Program-made: the position numbers and the translations under genes | Part shown: one piece after another, positions 10,101 through 16,993 of the stretch | Position numbering within the stretch: the first letter of the stretch is position 1 | Layout: every line of letters starts with the position of its first letter | DNA from: Streptomyces sp. NBC_00289 | GTDB lineage: Bacteria > Actinomycetota > Actinomycetes > Streptomycetales > Streptomycetaceae | Reading direction: 5' to 3' | NCBI RefSeq assembly: GCF_041435115.1 | Contig: NZ_CP108046.1 | Coordinates: forward strand, 7,378,001-7,442,000 | DNA: 64,000 nt | Notes under the pieces: generated by a model | What the model was told of the DNA's origin: nothing | Database searches by the model: none | The model's input: the letters and a program-made list of their open reading frames with translations, nothing else

Positions 10101-10380
10101 GGGGGCGATCGTAGCCAGTCGGCGGCCGGACGTCGTGGGGGTGAGTGCCCAGAGCTGAGTATCCGTACCTAGTACGGGAGATGAGTACGGGCGCGGATGG
10201 GGAGCGACCTGCCCGAAAGGGAGAGTGGAGACACGGAAAGGGGCGCGGCTCCGGCACCGGCGACACGGGGCGCCGGAACGGAGCGGCCCTGGATCCGCTC
10301 CTTCCGCCGGCCGGTGTCGGCGGGAGCGAGGCACGGGGGGCCCGGGGGACGACCGCGGGGGCCCGTGGGGGAAGTACGGG

Positions 10381-10456
10381 GGAGCACGAGAAGGCGCCGG
10401 TTCGAGGTGGCCCGCGGGGGACGCGGCCACGGTGGACCGGCGCCTTCTCGTGCTCC
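10381..10456. terminator. Strong terminator-like hairpin: 20-bp perfect inverted repeat
   Basis: The arms at 10381-10400 and 10437-10456 are exact reverse complements (20 bp), with a 36-nt loop that contains a second 6-bp stem (GTGGCC/GGCCAC). It starts 8 nt past the tetR stop on the minus strand, so it most likely terminates the ABC-YhgE-TetR operon. The rest of the 10101-10464 gap is GC-rich and holds a small CCGTAC/GTACGG repeat near 10165-10180; I see no gene there. Confidence 0.75.
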
Positions 10457-10464
10457 GAGCGCGT

Positions 10465-11094
10465 TCAGCGGTGGCCGCTGACCCGTCCCTGCAGCAGGCG
10501 GGACAGCGCCGCGTGCACGTCGTCGAGGGAGCGCTCCGGCTGGAAGGACTGCCAGTCCAGAGCGGCCACCAGAACCATGCCGACCAGCGCGGCCGCGGTC
10601 AGCGGGACATCGATCTCGTCGCTGAACTCCCCGTTGGCCACGCCGTCGCGCAGGACGTCCTCGATGGCGGCGACGACCTGCCGGCGCACCACCATCAGCG
10701 TGGACTGCCAGGCCCGGTTGGTGCGCCACAGCTCCGCCACGTACAGCTGGGTGAAGGCCGGATAGCGGGCGATGAAGCCGAGCCCCGCGCGGATCATCGC
10801 GTCCAGGGCGTCGACCTTGCTGCCGCCGTCCCGGGCCGTCTGTTCGGCCGCCTCCAGCAGCGAGGCGGTGAGGAGGCCCACGCCGTGCCGCAACAGCTCC
10901 TCGAAGAGGACGGACTTGCTCGCGAAGTTGTAATAGACGGTGCCCTTCGCGACGCCGGCCCGCTCGGCGATCTCGTCCACGGTGGTGGCGGAGAAGCCCT
11001 GCTCGGCGATGAGCGTGACGGCCGCCTCGTAGAGCTTCTGCCGGGTGGCCTCGCGGCGTGTACTGCCGCCCGACTGGGTGCTGCTGCGTTCCAT
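10465..11094 (-). CDS. TetR-family transcriptional regulator
   Basis: 209 residues. The N-terminal TetR DNA-binding domain is clear: REATRQKLYEAAVTLIAEQGFSATTVDEIAERAGVAKGTVYYNFASKSVLFEELL (residues 13-67), with the recognition helix in VAKGTVYYNF. The C-terminal ligand-binding domain is all-helical. It is the last gene of the ABC-YhgE-TetR minus-strand operon, 74 nt after yhgE. The 32-bp palindrome in front of the operon (14105-14136) is the obvious candidate site. The expected role is autoregulated repression of this export-type operon (inference). Confidence 0.93.
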   Translation of the reverse strand: MERSSTQSGGSTRREATRQKLYEAAVTLIAEQGFSATTVDEIAERAGVAKGTVYYNFASKSVLFEELLRHGVGLLTASLLEAAEQTARDGGSKVDALDAMIRAGLGFIARYPAFTQLYVAELWRTNRAWQSTLMVVRRQVVAAIEDVLRDGVANGEFSDEIDVPLTAAALVGMVLVAALDWQSFQPERSLDDVHAALSRLLQGRVSGHR

Positions 11095-11168
11095 GGCCCC
11101 GATTGTCACAGGAACATGTCCGGAAGACGGCACGGGAGCCCGGACCACGGGGGAGTGCACCGCGGGAT

Positions 11169-13253
11169 TCACAGGCTCAGCTCCGGGTGGAGCCGGTCCA
11201 GCGTCCACACCTGACGGCGCCGGGCCGACAGCGCGGTCAGTGCGAGAGCGCCCGCCGTGAAGGCCGCCAGCACGGCGCACGCCTGCCACACGGGCCCCAG
11301 ACCGCCGCCCGTGATGAGCCTTCTGAGAGCCTCGACGACGTAGCTCATCGGCAGGAAGGGGTGCAGCGCGTTGAAGAAGCCGGGGCTGGTCTGCACGGGG
11401 TAGGTGCCGCCCGCGGACGTCAGCTGGAGCATCAGCAGCGCGAGGACCAGAATGCGGCCCGCCGCCCCGAAACGTGCGTTCAGCCACTGCACGAGCGCGG
11501 CGAAGCACGCCGTCACCAGGAACAGGAACCCGACGGTCCCCGCGGCCCGCGCCATCTCCAGACCGATCGCCCAGTGCAGCACCGACATCAGGGCCACCGT
11601 CTGCAGCACCCCGACCGCCACCACCGGCAGCCAGCCCGCCAGCGCGATCCGCCAGGCCGAGGCACCCGCGGCGAGGGCGCGCCGGTTCATCGGGGCGATC
11701 AGCATGTACGCCACCATCGCGCCCACCCACAGGGACAGCGGGATGAAGTACGGCGCGAACCCGGTGCCGTAGTTGGGCGCCTTGTGCAGGTCCCGGGAGA
11801 CGAGCTGGACCGGGTCGGCCATGACCTCGGTGCGCTGGTCGCGGTCCTTCTTGCCGTAGTCGGGGATCTGCTCGGCCCCGTCGTGCAGTCCGTCCGAGAG
11901 CTTCCCCGAGCCGTCGACGAGCTTGTACATCCCGCCGTTGAGGTCCTCGGCGCCCGTCTTCAGCTTGCCGACGCCCGCGTCGAGGTCCGCCGCACCGGTC
12001 TCGGCCGTGCCGAGCCCCGAGTGCAGTGTCTTCGCGCCCGCGGCGACCTTCCCGGCGCCCTCGTTGAGCTTGTCGATCCTGGAGACGGCGTCGTCGAGGT
12101 CCTCGGAGAGGCGGGGCGCGCGGTCGGCGAGCGCCTGCGCCTGCTTCTGCAGCGTGCCGAGGTTGGTGTCGAGCTCCTCCAGGTCGCCGTCCTGGTCGGC
12201 GATCAGCGCGCTGACGTCGTCGGCGACCTTCGCCACGTCGGCGGCGGCCTGCCTGGCCTTCTTGAGGTCCGCGCAGGCGGCGTCCGGCAGTACGGGGGTC
12301 TCGCAGCGCGCCGTGTAGACCTCGTCCAGGGTGTCGGAGGCGGCGTGGGCGCCCTTGGCGGCGGCCGGGGCGGTCTTCACCAGCGTGTCGAGGTTGTGGC
12401 GGATCGCCGCGGCCGAGTCGGCGACCAGGCGGGCCGTGTCGCCGATCGTCCGCTCGTTGTCCTTCAGGAAGGGGCCGACCTTGTCGGCGACGCCGTCGAC
12501 CTTGTCGGCGAGCGTCTGGGTGCCCTGCGCGACCTGCCGCGAGCCGTCCTCCAGGTCACCGGCTCCCGTATGGAGCTTCGTCAGCCCCGTGGACAGCTTG
12601 CCGCTGCCCTGCTCGGCGTCCGTCAGCCCGTCGGCGAGGTCCTGGGAGCCCTTCTCCGCCTTGCCGATGCCCCCTTCGAGCCGGTCGGCCCCGCTCGCGG
12701 CCTTCACGGTCTCGCCGTGGATGTCGGAGAACGAGATGAAGATGCGGTCCAGGAAGGACCGCGACGTCTTGGTGGACGCGGCCGTCCGCACCTCGCTGAA
12801 CACCGTCCGGGAGATCTGTCCGACGATGTAGTTGTTGGCGTCGTTCGTACGCACCTGGAGCGCGCCGGTCTCGGGGGAGTCGCCGGAACTGGACGCGATC
12901 CGTTCGCTGAAGCCGGCCGGCATGGTCAGCGACAGGTAGTACGTGCCGTCCTCCACGCCCGCGCGCGCGTCGTCCGCGTTCACCTCGTGCCACTCGAAGG
13001 TGTCGCTGTCGCGCAGCCCCTTCGTGATGTCGTCGCCCGCCGTGATCTTCTTCCCGTCGGCGGTCGCCCCCCTGTCGTCGTTGACGAGTGCCACGGGGAT
13101 GCGGTCGAGACGGCCGTACGGGTCCCAGAACGACCACAGGTACAGGGCGCCGTACAGCAGGGGCAGCACCAGCAGGGCGACCAGGGCGGCCCGTGGCAGC
13201 TTCCCCCGGCCGAAACGCCTGAGTTCAAGAGCGGCCAGTTTCGGCGAGCGCAT
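11169..13253 (-). CDS. YhgE/Pip-domain membrane protein (ABC-2-like exporter or phage-receptor-type)
   Basis: 694 residues from the ATG at 13253, which has GAGGAG at 10-nt spacing; an in-frame ATG 54 nt upstream lies inside the ABC gene. An N-terminal transmembrane helix (ALVALLVLPLLYGALYLWSF) is followed by an extracytoplasmic YhgE/Pip domain (PVALVNDDRGA). A long helical region with repeated L-x-x-G-A/S heptad-like units (TGLTKLHTGAGDLEDGSRQV) comes next, then about five C-terminal helices of ABC-2 membrane type. The family includes phage infection protein and YhgE; physiological substrates are poorly defined. It overlaps the ATPase gene by 29 nt. Confidence 0.9.
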   Translation of the reverse strand: MRSPKLAALELRRFGRGKLPRAALVALLVLPLLYGALYLWSFWDPYGRLDRIPVALVNDDRGATADGKKITAGDDITKGLRDSDTFEWHEVNADDARAGVEDGTYYLSLTMPAGFSERIASSSGDSPETGALQVRTNDANNYIVGQISRTVFSEVRTAASTKTSRSFLDRIFISFSDIHGETVKAASGADRLEGGIGKAEKGSQDLADGLTDAEQGSGKLSTGLTKLHTGAGDLEDGSRQVAQGTQTLADKVDGVADKVGPFLKDNERTIGDTARLVADSAAAIRHNLDTLVKTAPAAAKGAHAASDTLDEVYTARCETPVLPDAACADLKKARQAAADVAKVADDVSALIADQDGDLEELDTNLGTLQKQAQALADRAPRLSEDLDDAVSRIDKLNEGAGKVAAGAKTLHSGLGTAETGAADLDAGVGKLKTGAEDLNGGMYKLVDGSGKLSDGLHDGAEQIPDYGKKDRDQRTEVMADPVQLVSRDLHKAPNYGTGFAPYFIPLSLWVGAMVAYMLIAPMNRRALAAGASAWRIALAGWLPVVAVGVLQTVALMSVLHWAIGLEMARAAGTVGFLFLVTACFAALVQWLNARFGAAGRILVLALLMLQLTSAGGTYPVQTSPGFFNALHPFLPMSYVVEALRRLITGGGLGPVWQACAVLAAFTAGALALTALSARRRQVWTLDRLHPELSL

Positions 13254-14097
13254 CGTCGGTCTCCTCGTCTTCCTCGGTCCGCCGGTCTTCCGGCTTCCGG
13301 GCTTCACCGGTGCGCCGGTCTTCTGCGGCGCGCTCGTCGTGGGCGGTCTCGTCGGAGGCGGTCCCGGCGTCGGTCCGCTCGGTCCGGGCGGTCTCGGCCC
13401 GGGTGGTCACCGTGACGGCGTCCTGCGGGGCCTCGCCGCACACCGCCACGACCGTCGTGCCGGCCTCGGTGAGGGACCTGAGCAGGGCCCAGACCTCCTC
13501 CCGTTCGGCCGCCGACAGCTTCATGTCGGCGTCGTCGACCCCGAGCAGCCCCGGGCGGCCGATCAGCGCCAGGGCGACGGACAGACGCAGGGCCTCCAGC
13601 CGCTCCAGATCGCGTACGGCGGTGCGGAAGCCCTTGGGGAGGGCTTCTCGGTCGAGTCCGGCGGCGGAGAGCGCGGTGTCGACGCGCAGCCTCGCCGCGG
13701 CCAGGCGTTCGGACCGGGGCCGCAGCAGTCCGCGCAGCGGGCCGTCGAAGCGGCGCTGCAACAGGGCCCGTTCCTCCAGGTGCTCGCCGACGGTGAGGGC
13801 GGGATCGAGGTCGGTGACACCTGCGACGTTCGCCACGGCGCTCACCCGGCGCAGGGCCGTCATCTGCCGGGGCAGTTTGAACTCCCCCACCACGGCCACT
13901 CCCTGAGTGGGTTTCATCCGCCCGGTGAGCGCGAGCAGCAGGCAGGTACGGCCCGAGCCGGACGGTCCCTCGACCGCCAGCAGCGAACCTGGCTCCGCGT
14001 CGACGCGGACGTCGCGGAACGCCCAGCCGCGAGGCCCCTTGAGTCCGAAGTCGCGGGCCGTGACGCCGAGTCCGTGCGGACCGTCCACCGCTCCCAC
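13225..14097 (-). CDS. Degenerate ABC-transporter ATPase-like protein
   Basis: 290 residues from the GTG at 14097, just after GCAGGG. The fold is an ABC nucleotide-binding domain, but its motifs are altered. The P-loop reads GPSGSGRT (residues 44-51), with Arg50 in place of the invariant lysine. No LSGGQ signature is found where LERLEALRLSVALALI stands, and Walker B reads GLLGVDDAD with Asp instead of the catalytic Glu. The C-terminal 70 residues are an acidic, Arg/Glu/Thr-rich disordered tail encoding repeated RRTxE/RKPEDRR segments. Coupling to the YhgE/Pip membrane protein suggests a transporter-associated role, but ATP hydrolysis is doubtful. Confidence 0.82.
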   Translation of the reverse strand: MGAVDGPHGLGVTARDFGLKGPRGWAFRDVRVDAEPGSLLAVEGPSGSGRTCLLLALTGRMKPTQGVAVVGEFKLPRQMTALRRVSAVANVAGVTDLDPALTVGEHLEERALLQRRFDGPLRGLLRPRSERLAAARLRVDTALSAAGLDREALPKGFRTAVRDLERLEALRLSVALALIGRPGLLGVDDADMKLSAAEREEVWALLRSLTEAGTTVVAVCGEAPQDAVTVTTRAETARTERTDAGTASDETAHDERAAEDRRTGEARKPEDRRTEEDEETDDALAETGRS

Positions 14098-14104
14098 CCC
14101 CTGC

Positions 14105-14136
14105 ACTTTTTGAACTGACTGGTCAGTGCAAAAAGT
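14105..14136. promoter_or_regulatory. 32-bp near-perfect palindrome, probable TetR operator
   Basis: Left arm ACTTTTTGAACTGAC (14105-14119), central TG, right arm GTCAGTGCAAAAAGT (14122-14136); 14 of 15 positions pair. It lies 8 nt upstream of the ABC ATPase GTG on the minus strand and about 115 nt upstream of the divergent HEPN gene. The TetR gene ending the operon is the likely ligand. A -35-like TTGCAC on the minus strand lies within it, so a bound repressor would block the operon promoter. Confidence 0.7.
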
Positions 14137-14250
14137 AACGCGAACCTGCGATCGAAGCAAAAGGCCAGGTCAGAACGGATTGTCAGTGCCATACCTCACG
14201 ATGGGTACATACGGCCACAGTGCCGTCACCCAGACGACAGGAGGTTCGTC

Positions 14251-14817
14251 ATGGCCAACTACCACGCAGCCGCCGCCCGTCGGCGCCGCGCCCCCGGCCC
14301 TGCCCCCTCACTGAGCGGCCCGGCAAGCGATGTGCACCCCGTGCTCCGTCGGACCACGGCACCGCCCGCCGCCCTCGACCTGCTCGCCCAGGCCCGCGCC
14401 GGCCTCGACGAGGCCACCGTCCTGGAGACACCCAACGAGCGCTACGCGACGGCCCACCTCGCCGCCCTGCGCACCGCGGCCGCCGTGCTCGCCGCGCGCG
14501 GGCGCCCGGAAGCCACCCCCCGACGCCGGGCACGCATCAGGAGCGCCTGGGAGGTGCTCCCCGAGATAGCGCCCGAGCTCACGGAGTGGAGCGCGCTGTT
14601 CGCCTCCGGAGCCCGGCGCCGGGCCCGGGCCGAGGCCGGCATCCAGGGCGCCGTCGGCCGCCGGGACGCCGACGACCTGATACGCGACGTGGCGATGTTC
14701 CTGCGCCTCGTCGAGCGGATGCTGGTGCTCCAGCCGGTCCTGCCCCAGCCCCGCCAGGACTCGGGCGAGCCGGAGGGCGACAACACCGCCGACCGCGACA
14801 TCCCGGACGCGGGATGA
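14251..14817 (+). CDS. SAV_6107-family HEPN-domain protein
   Basis: 188 residues with a strong RBS (GACAGGAGG, 14237-14245). I recognise the Streptomyces SAV_6107 HEPN family: LLAQARAGLDEATVLETPNERYATAHLAALRTAAAVLAARG (residues 46-86), a helical core around the conserved WxxLPExAPELTEWSALF, and a final helix RDADDLIRDVAMFLRLVERML. HEPN domains are often RNases or tRNA/nucleotide-binding partners of MNT proteins, but no partner gene is adjacent. RYATAH has Rx4H spacing, yet it lies in the N-terminal third and not at the usual catalytic helix, so RNase activity cannot be assumed. It is divergent from the TetR-controlled operon. Confidence 0.85.
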   Translation: MANYHAAAARRRRAPGPAPSLSGPASDVHPVLRRTTAPPAALDLLAQARAGLDEATVLETPNERYATAHLAALRTAAAVLAARGRPEATPRRRARIRSAWEVLPEIAPELTEWSALFASGARRRARAEAGIQGAVGRRDADDLIRDVAMFLRLVERMLVLQPVLPQPRQDSGEPEGDNTADRDIPDAG

Positions 14818-15033
14818 CCGCCCGCGGGACCGCTCCCGGCAGCGGCGCGCCTCCCTGCCCCGACTCCCGCGTACGGGACGGACCCAGGGGCACGTCACCG
14901 CAGTGACCAGGTGCGGGGCGGAGGCAATAGGGTGGGGAGCGCCTGAAGCCTTCCTTCCCGCTCCGTGGGCCGGGAGGCGCACCGTTCGCTCCGCCCGCCC
15001 CAGAGGCGGTGCCGCGCCGAGGAGTCAACTGCC

Positions 15034-15861
15034 GTGTCGGATCCGATGCGCCCACCCGCCTCCCACCATCGCCCGCAATCGGCGTCGCCGCACTCCGAAC
15101 CCTCTCGCCCCCGCGCTTCCCTCCGTACCGCCGTGGTCTGGGAGGTCCTCCAGGAGGCCCTCGACCGCCGGGTCAAGGCCACGGGCCGGGAGTCGCTGGA
15201 CGTCCTCGACACCGGAGGCGGCAGCGGCAACTTCGCGGTGCCCGTGGCCCGCCTCGGTCACCGTGTCACCGTCGTCGACCCGAGCCCGAACGCGCTGTTC
15301 GCCCTGGAGCGCCGCGCCGCCGAGGCGGGGGTCGCCGACCGGGTCCAGGGAGTCCAGGGCGACGCCCACGGCCTCTTCGACGTGGTCGAGCGGGGCGGCT
15401 ACGACGCCGTCCTGTGCCACGGCGTCCTGGAGTACGTGGACGACCCGGCCGAGGGCGTCCGCAACGTGGTGGCCGCCCTGCGGTCCGAGGGTGTCCTGAG
15501 CCTGCTCGCCGCCGGGCTCGGCGGCGCCGTGCTCGCCCGGGCGCTGGCCGGCCACTTCAAGGAGGCCAGGCAGGCGCTCGACGACCCGGACGGACGCTGG
15601 GGCACCGGCGACCCCGTGCCGCGCCGCTTCACCGCGGAGCAGCTCACCGCACTGGTCGAGGGCGCGGGTCTCGCCGTCGGCTCCGTGCACGGCGTGCGGG
15701 TCTTCGCCGACCTCGTCCCCGGCGTGCTGGTGGACACCGAGCCCGGCGCCCACGACGCGCTGCTGAAGCTCGAGGCCGCGGCCGCCGAGCTCCCGGCCTT
15801 CCACTCCGTGGCCACGCAGCTTCACGTGCTCGGTGAGACGCGGGTGCCGAGGGAGGCCTGA
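15034..15861 (+). CDS. Class I SAM-dependent methyltransferase
   Basis: 275 residues from the GTG at 15034, with GAGGAG 9 nt upstream; an in-frame upstream ATG lacks support. The Rossmann SAM motif I is LDVLDTGGGSGNFAVPVARLGHRVTVVDPSP (about residues 50-80). GDAHGL (motif II), YDAVLCHGVLEYVDDP (motif III) and a UbiE/BioC-like core follow. The C-terminal half (FTAEQLTALVEGAGLAVGSVHGVRVFADLVPG) is the cap typical of SmtA/CmoA-like enzymes. The substrate cannot be inferred. It follows the HEPN gene in the same direction after 216 nt. Confidence 0.88.
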   Translation: MSDPMRPPASHHRPQSASPHSEPSRPRASLRTAVVWEVLQEALDRRVKATGRESLDVLDTGGGSGNFAVPVARLGHRVTVVDPSPNALFALERRAAEAGVADRVQGVQGDAHGLFDVVERGGYDAVLCHGVLEYVDDPAEGVRNVVAALRSEGVLSLLAAGLGGAVLARALAGHFKEARQALDDPDGRWGTGDPVPRRFTAEQLTALVEGAGLAVGSVHGVRVFADLVPGVLVDTEPGAHDALLKLEAAAAELPAFHSVATQLHVLGETRVPREA

Positions 15862-16178
15862 GCCGCCTTCCGCGCTCCGTGCGTGCCTCTGAGGCGCAAG
15901 GGTCATGACAAGGGGCGCACCGCTGATCAGGGGCTCACGTGCGCATGGAGTACGCCACAGGCCCCCCGATCGGCGGCTGTGCGCCGTATGATCGAGGGAG
16001 ACCGCCCGGCATGACGGGTCGGCTGCTGGGGAATGGAATCTTCAGCGAGTCGGTGCGTCCATGTCGGATCCCGGTTGGCCAATTGGCGTAGAGGGGCGGG
16101 TTTCACGGGGGCGATTCCCTGCCTATCCTGAAGGGACCCCCCGGGTCGCCCCGGCGACTGCACGATGAGGAGGACTCC
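15862..16178. other. Intergenic region with a candidate promoter for the DUF3040 gene
   Basis: No convincing gene is present on either strand. Near its end a sigma-70-type promoter is visible: -35 TTTCAC (16101-16106), a 17-bp spacer and -10 TATCCT (16124-16129), about 50 nt before the DUF3040 start. The spacing is ideal and the -10 matches HrdB-type promoters. The upstream part carries only short repeats. Confidence 0.45.
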
Positions 16179-16592
16179 GTGCCGCTCTCGGAGCACGAGC
16201 AGCGCATGCTCGAGCAGATGGAGCGAGCGCTGTACGCCGAAGATCCCAAGTTCGCGTCGGCGCTCGAGGGAAGCGGGCTGCGTACGTACACCCGGCGTCG
16301 GGTCTACCAGGCGGTCGCGGGCTTCCTCGTGGGTATCGCGCTCCTCATGGCCGGTATGGTCGCCAAGCAGGTCTGGCTCAGCGTGGTGGGCTTCCTCGTC
16401 ATGCTGGGCTGTGCGGTCCTCGCCGTGACCGGCTGGCGCAAGGCCCCCAAGCCGGGTGAACAGCCCGCGGGCGGTGCACCGCAGGCCCAGGGCCAGGGTC
16501 AAGGCCGCCGTCAGGGACGGCAGCGGCGCTCCATGATGGACCGGATCGAGCAGCGCTGGCAGCGGCGCCGCGACGAACAACAGGGCCACTAG
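16179..16592 (+). CDS. DUF3040-domain membrane protein
   Basis: 137 residues from a GTG with GAGGAGGAC before it. The N-terminus MPLSEHEQRMLEQMERALYAEDPKFASAL is the DUF3040 signature. Two hydrophobic helices follow (AVAGFLVGIALLMAGMVA; VWLSVVGFLVMLGCAVLAVTGW). The C-terminal tail is rich in Gln, Gly and Arg and ends in a basic amphipathic segment (RRSMMDRIEQRWQRRRDEQ). DUF3040 proteins are small actinobacterial membrane proteins found close to the dcw cluster; their role is unknown. Its transcript probably ends at the 42-bp palindrome downstream. Confidence 0.88.
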   Translation: MPLSEHEQRMLEQMERALYAEDPKFASALEGSGLRTYTRRRVYQAVAGFLVGIALLMAGMVAKQVWLSVVGFLVMLGCAVLAVTGWRKAPKPGEQPAGGAPQAQGQGQGRRQGRQRRSMMDRIEQRWQRRRDEQQGH

Positions 16593-16618
16593 CTCGACGC
16601 GCAGCTCTCGCAGATCTC

Positions 16619-16660
16619 CGTGAGGGGGTGTCCACCCGGCCGGGTGGACACCCCCTCACG
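16619..16660. terminator. 42-bp perfect palindrome, bidirectional terminator
   Basis: Two exact 21-nt arms meet without a loop (left arm 16619-16639 starting CGTGAGGGGG; right arm 16640-16660). It lies 26 nt after the DUF3040 stop and between convergent genes. No U tract is present. In RNA it would form a very stable hairpin with a minimal loop, and it fits Streptomyces rho-independent termination without U-tails. Confidence 0.75.
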
Positions 16661-16940
16661 CATGCGGCTGCGGCTCGTCGCGGGGGCCGGCGGACCGAGC
16701 GGGGGCCGGCCCCGGGGCCGGTCGAAACCGTCGAACGGGCCGCGGCTACGACGGTGGTGACGGTCGCGGCCCCGCGGGCGACTTCAGCCATACGGCGGTT
16801 TCCGGCCCGGTTTCCCCTCGGCCCGCCGTGTTGGCCGGTGGCCTCAGCGCTGCCACCACCGTCCCGGCCCGTGGTCCGAGCCGCCCTCGCCGTCCCGGCC
16901 GGTGATTCGGCCGGGCGGCTCGGCGCGCGGGCCGCCGATG

Positions 16941-16974
16941 CCGAACCCACCCGCCCTTCGGCCGGTGGGTTCGG
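16941..16974 (-). terminator. Hairpin downstream of the transglutaminase gene
   Basis: CCGAACCCACC (16941-16951) pairs exactly with GGTGGGTTCGG (16964-16974) around a 12-nt loop. On the minus strand it begins 20 nt after the stop of the DUF3488/transglutaminase gene. It is the likely terminator of the MoxR-DUF58-transglutaminase operon. The remaining gap, 16661-16940, is GC-rich without a believable gene. Confidence 0.6.
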
Positions 16975-16993
16975 TCGTGGTCGGTCCGTCGGA

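Noticed and set aside
13948..13971. Sequence-error explanation for the degenerate ABC motifs
   Set aside because: The frame is intact and three separate motifs (P-loop, signature, Walker B) are all altered, so a single sequencing error cannot explain it.
15927..16589. 220-codon minus-strand ORF opposite the DUF3040 gene
   Set aside because: The plus-strand DUF3040 gene has the family signature, a good RBS and its own promoter; the minus frame has none.
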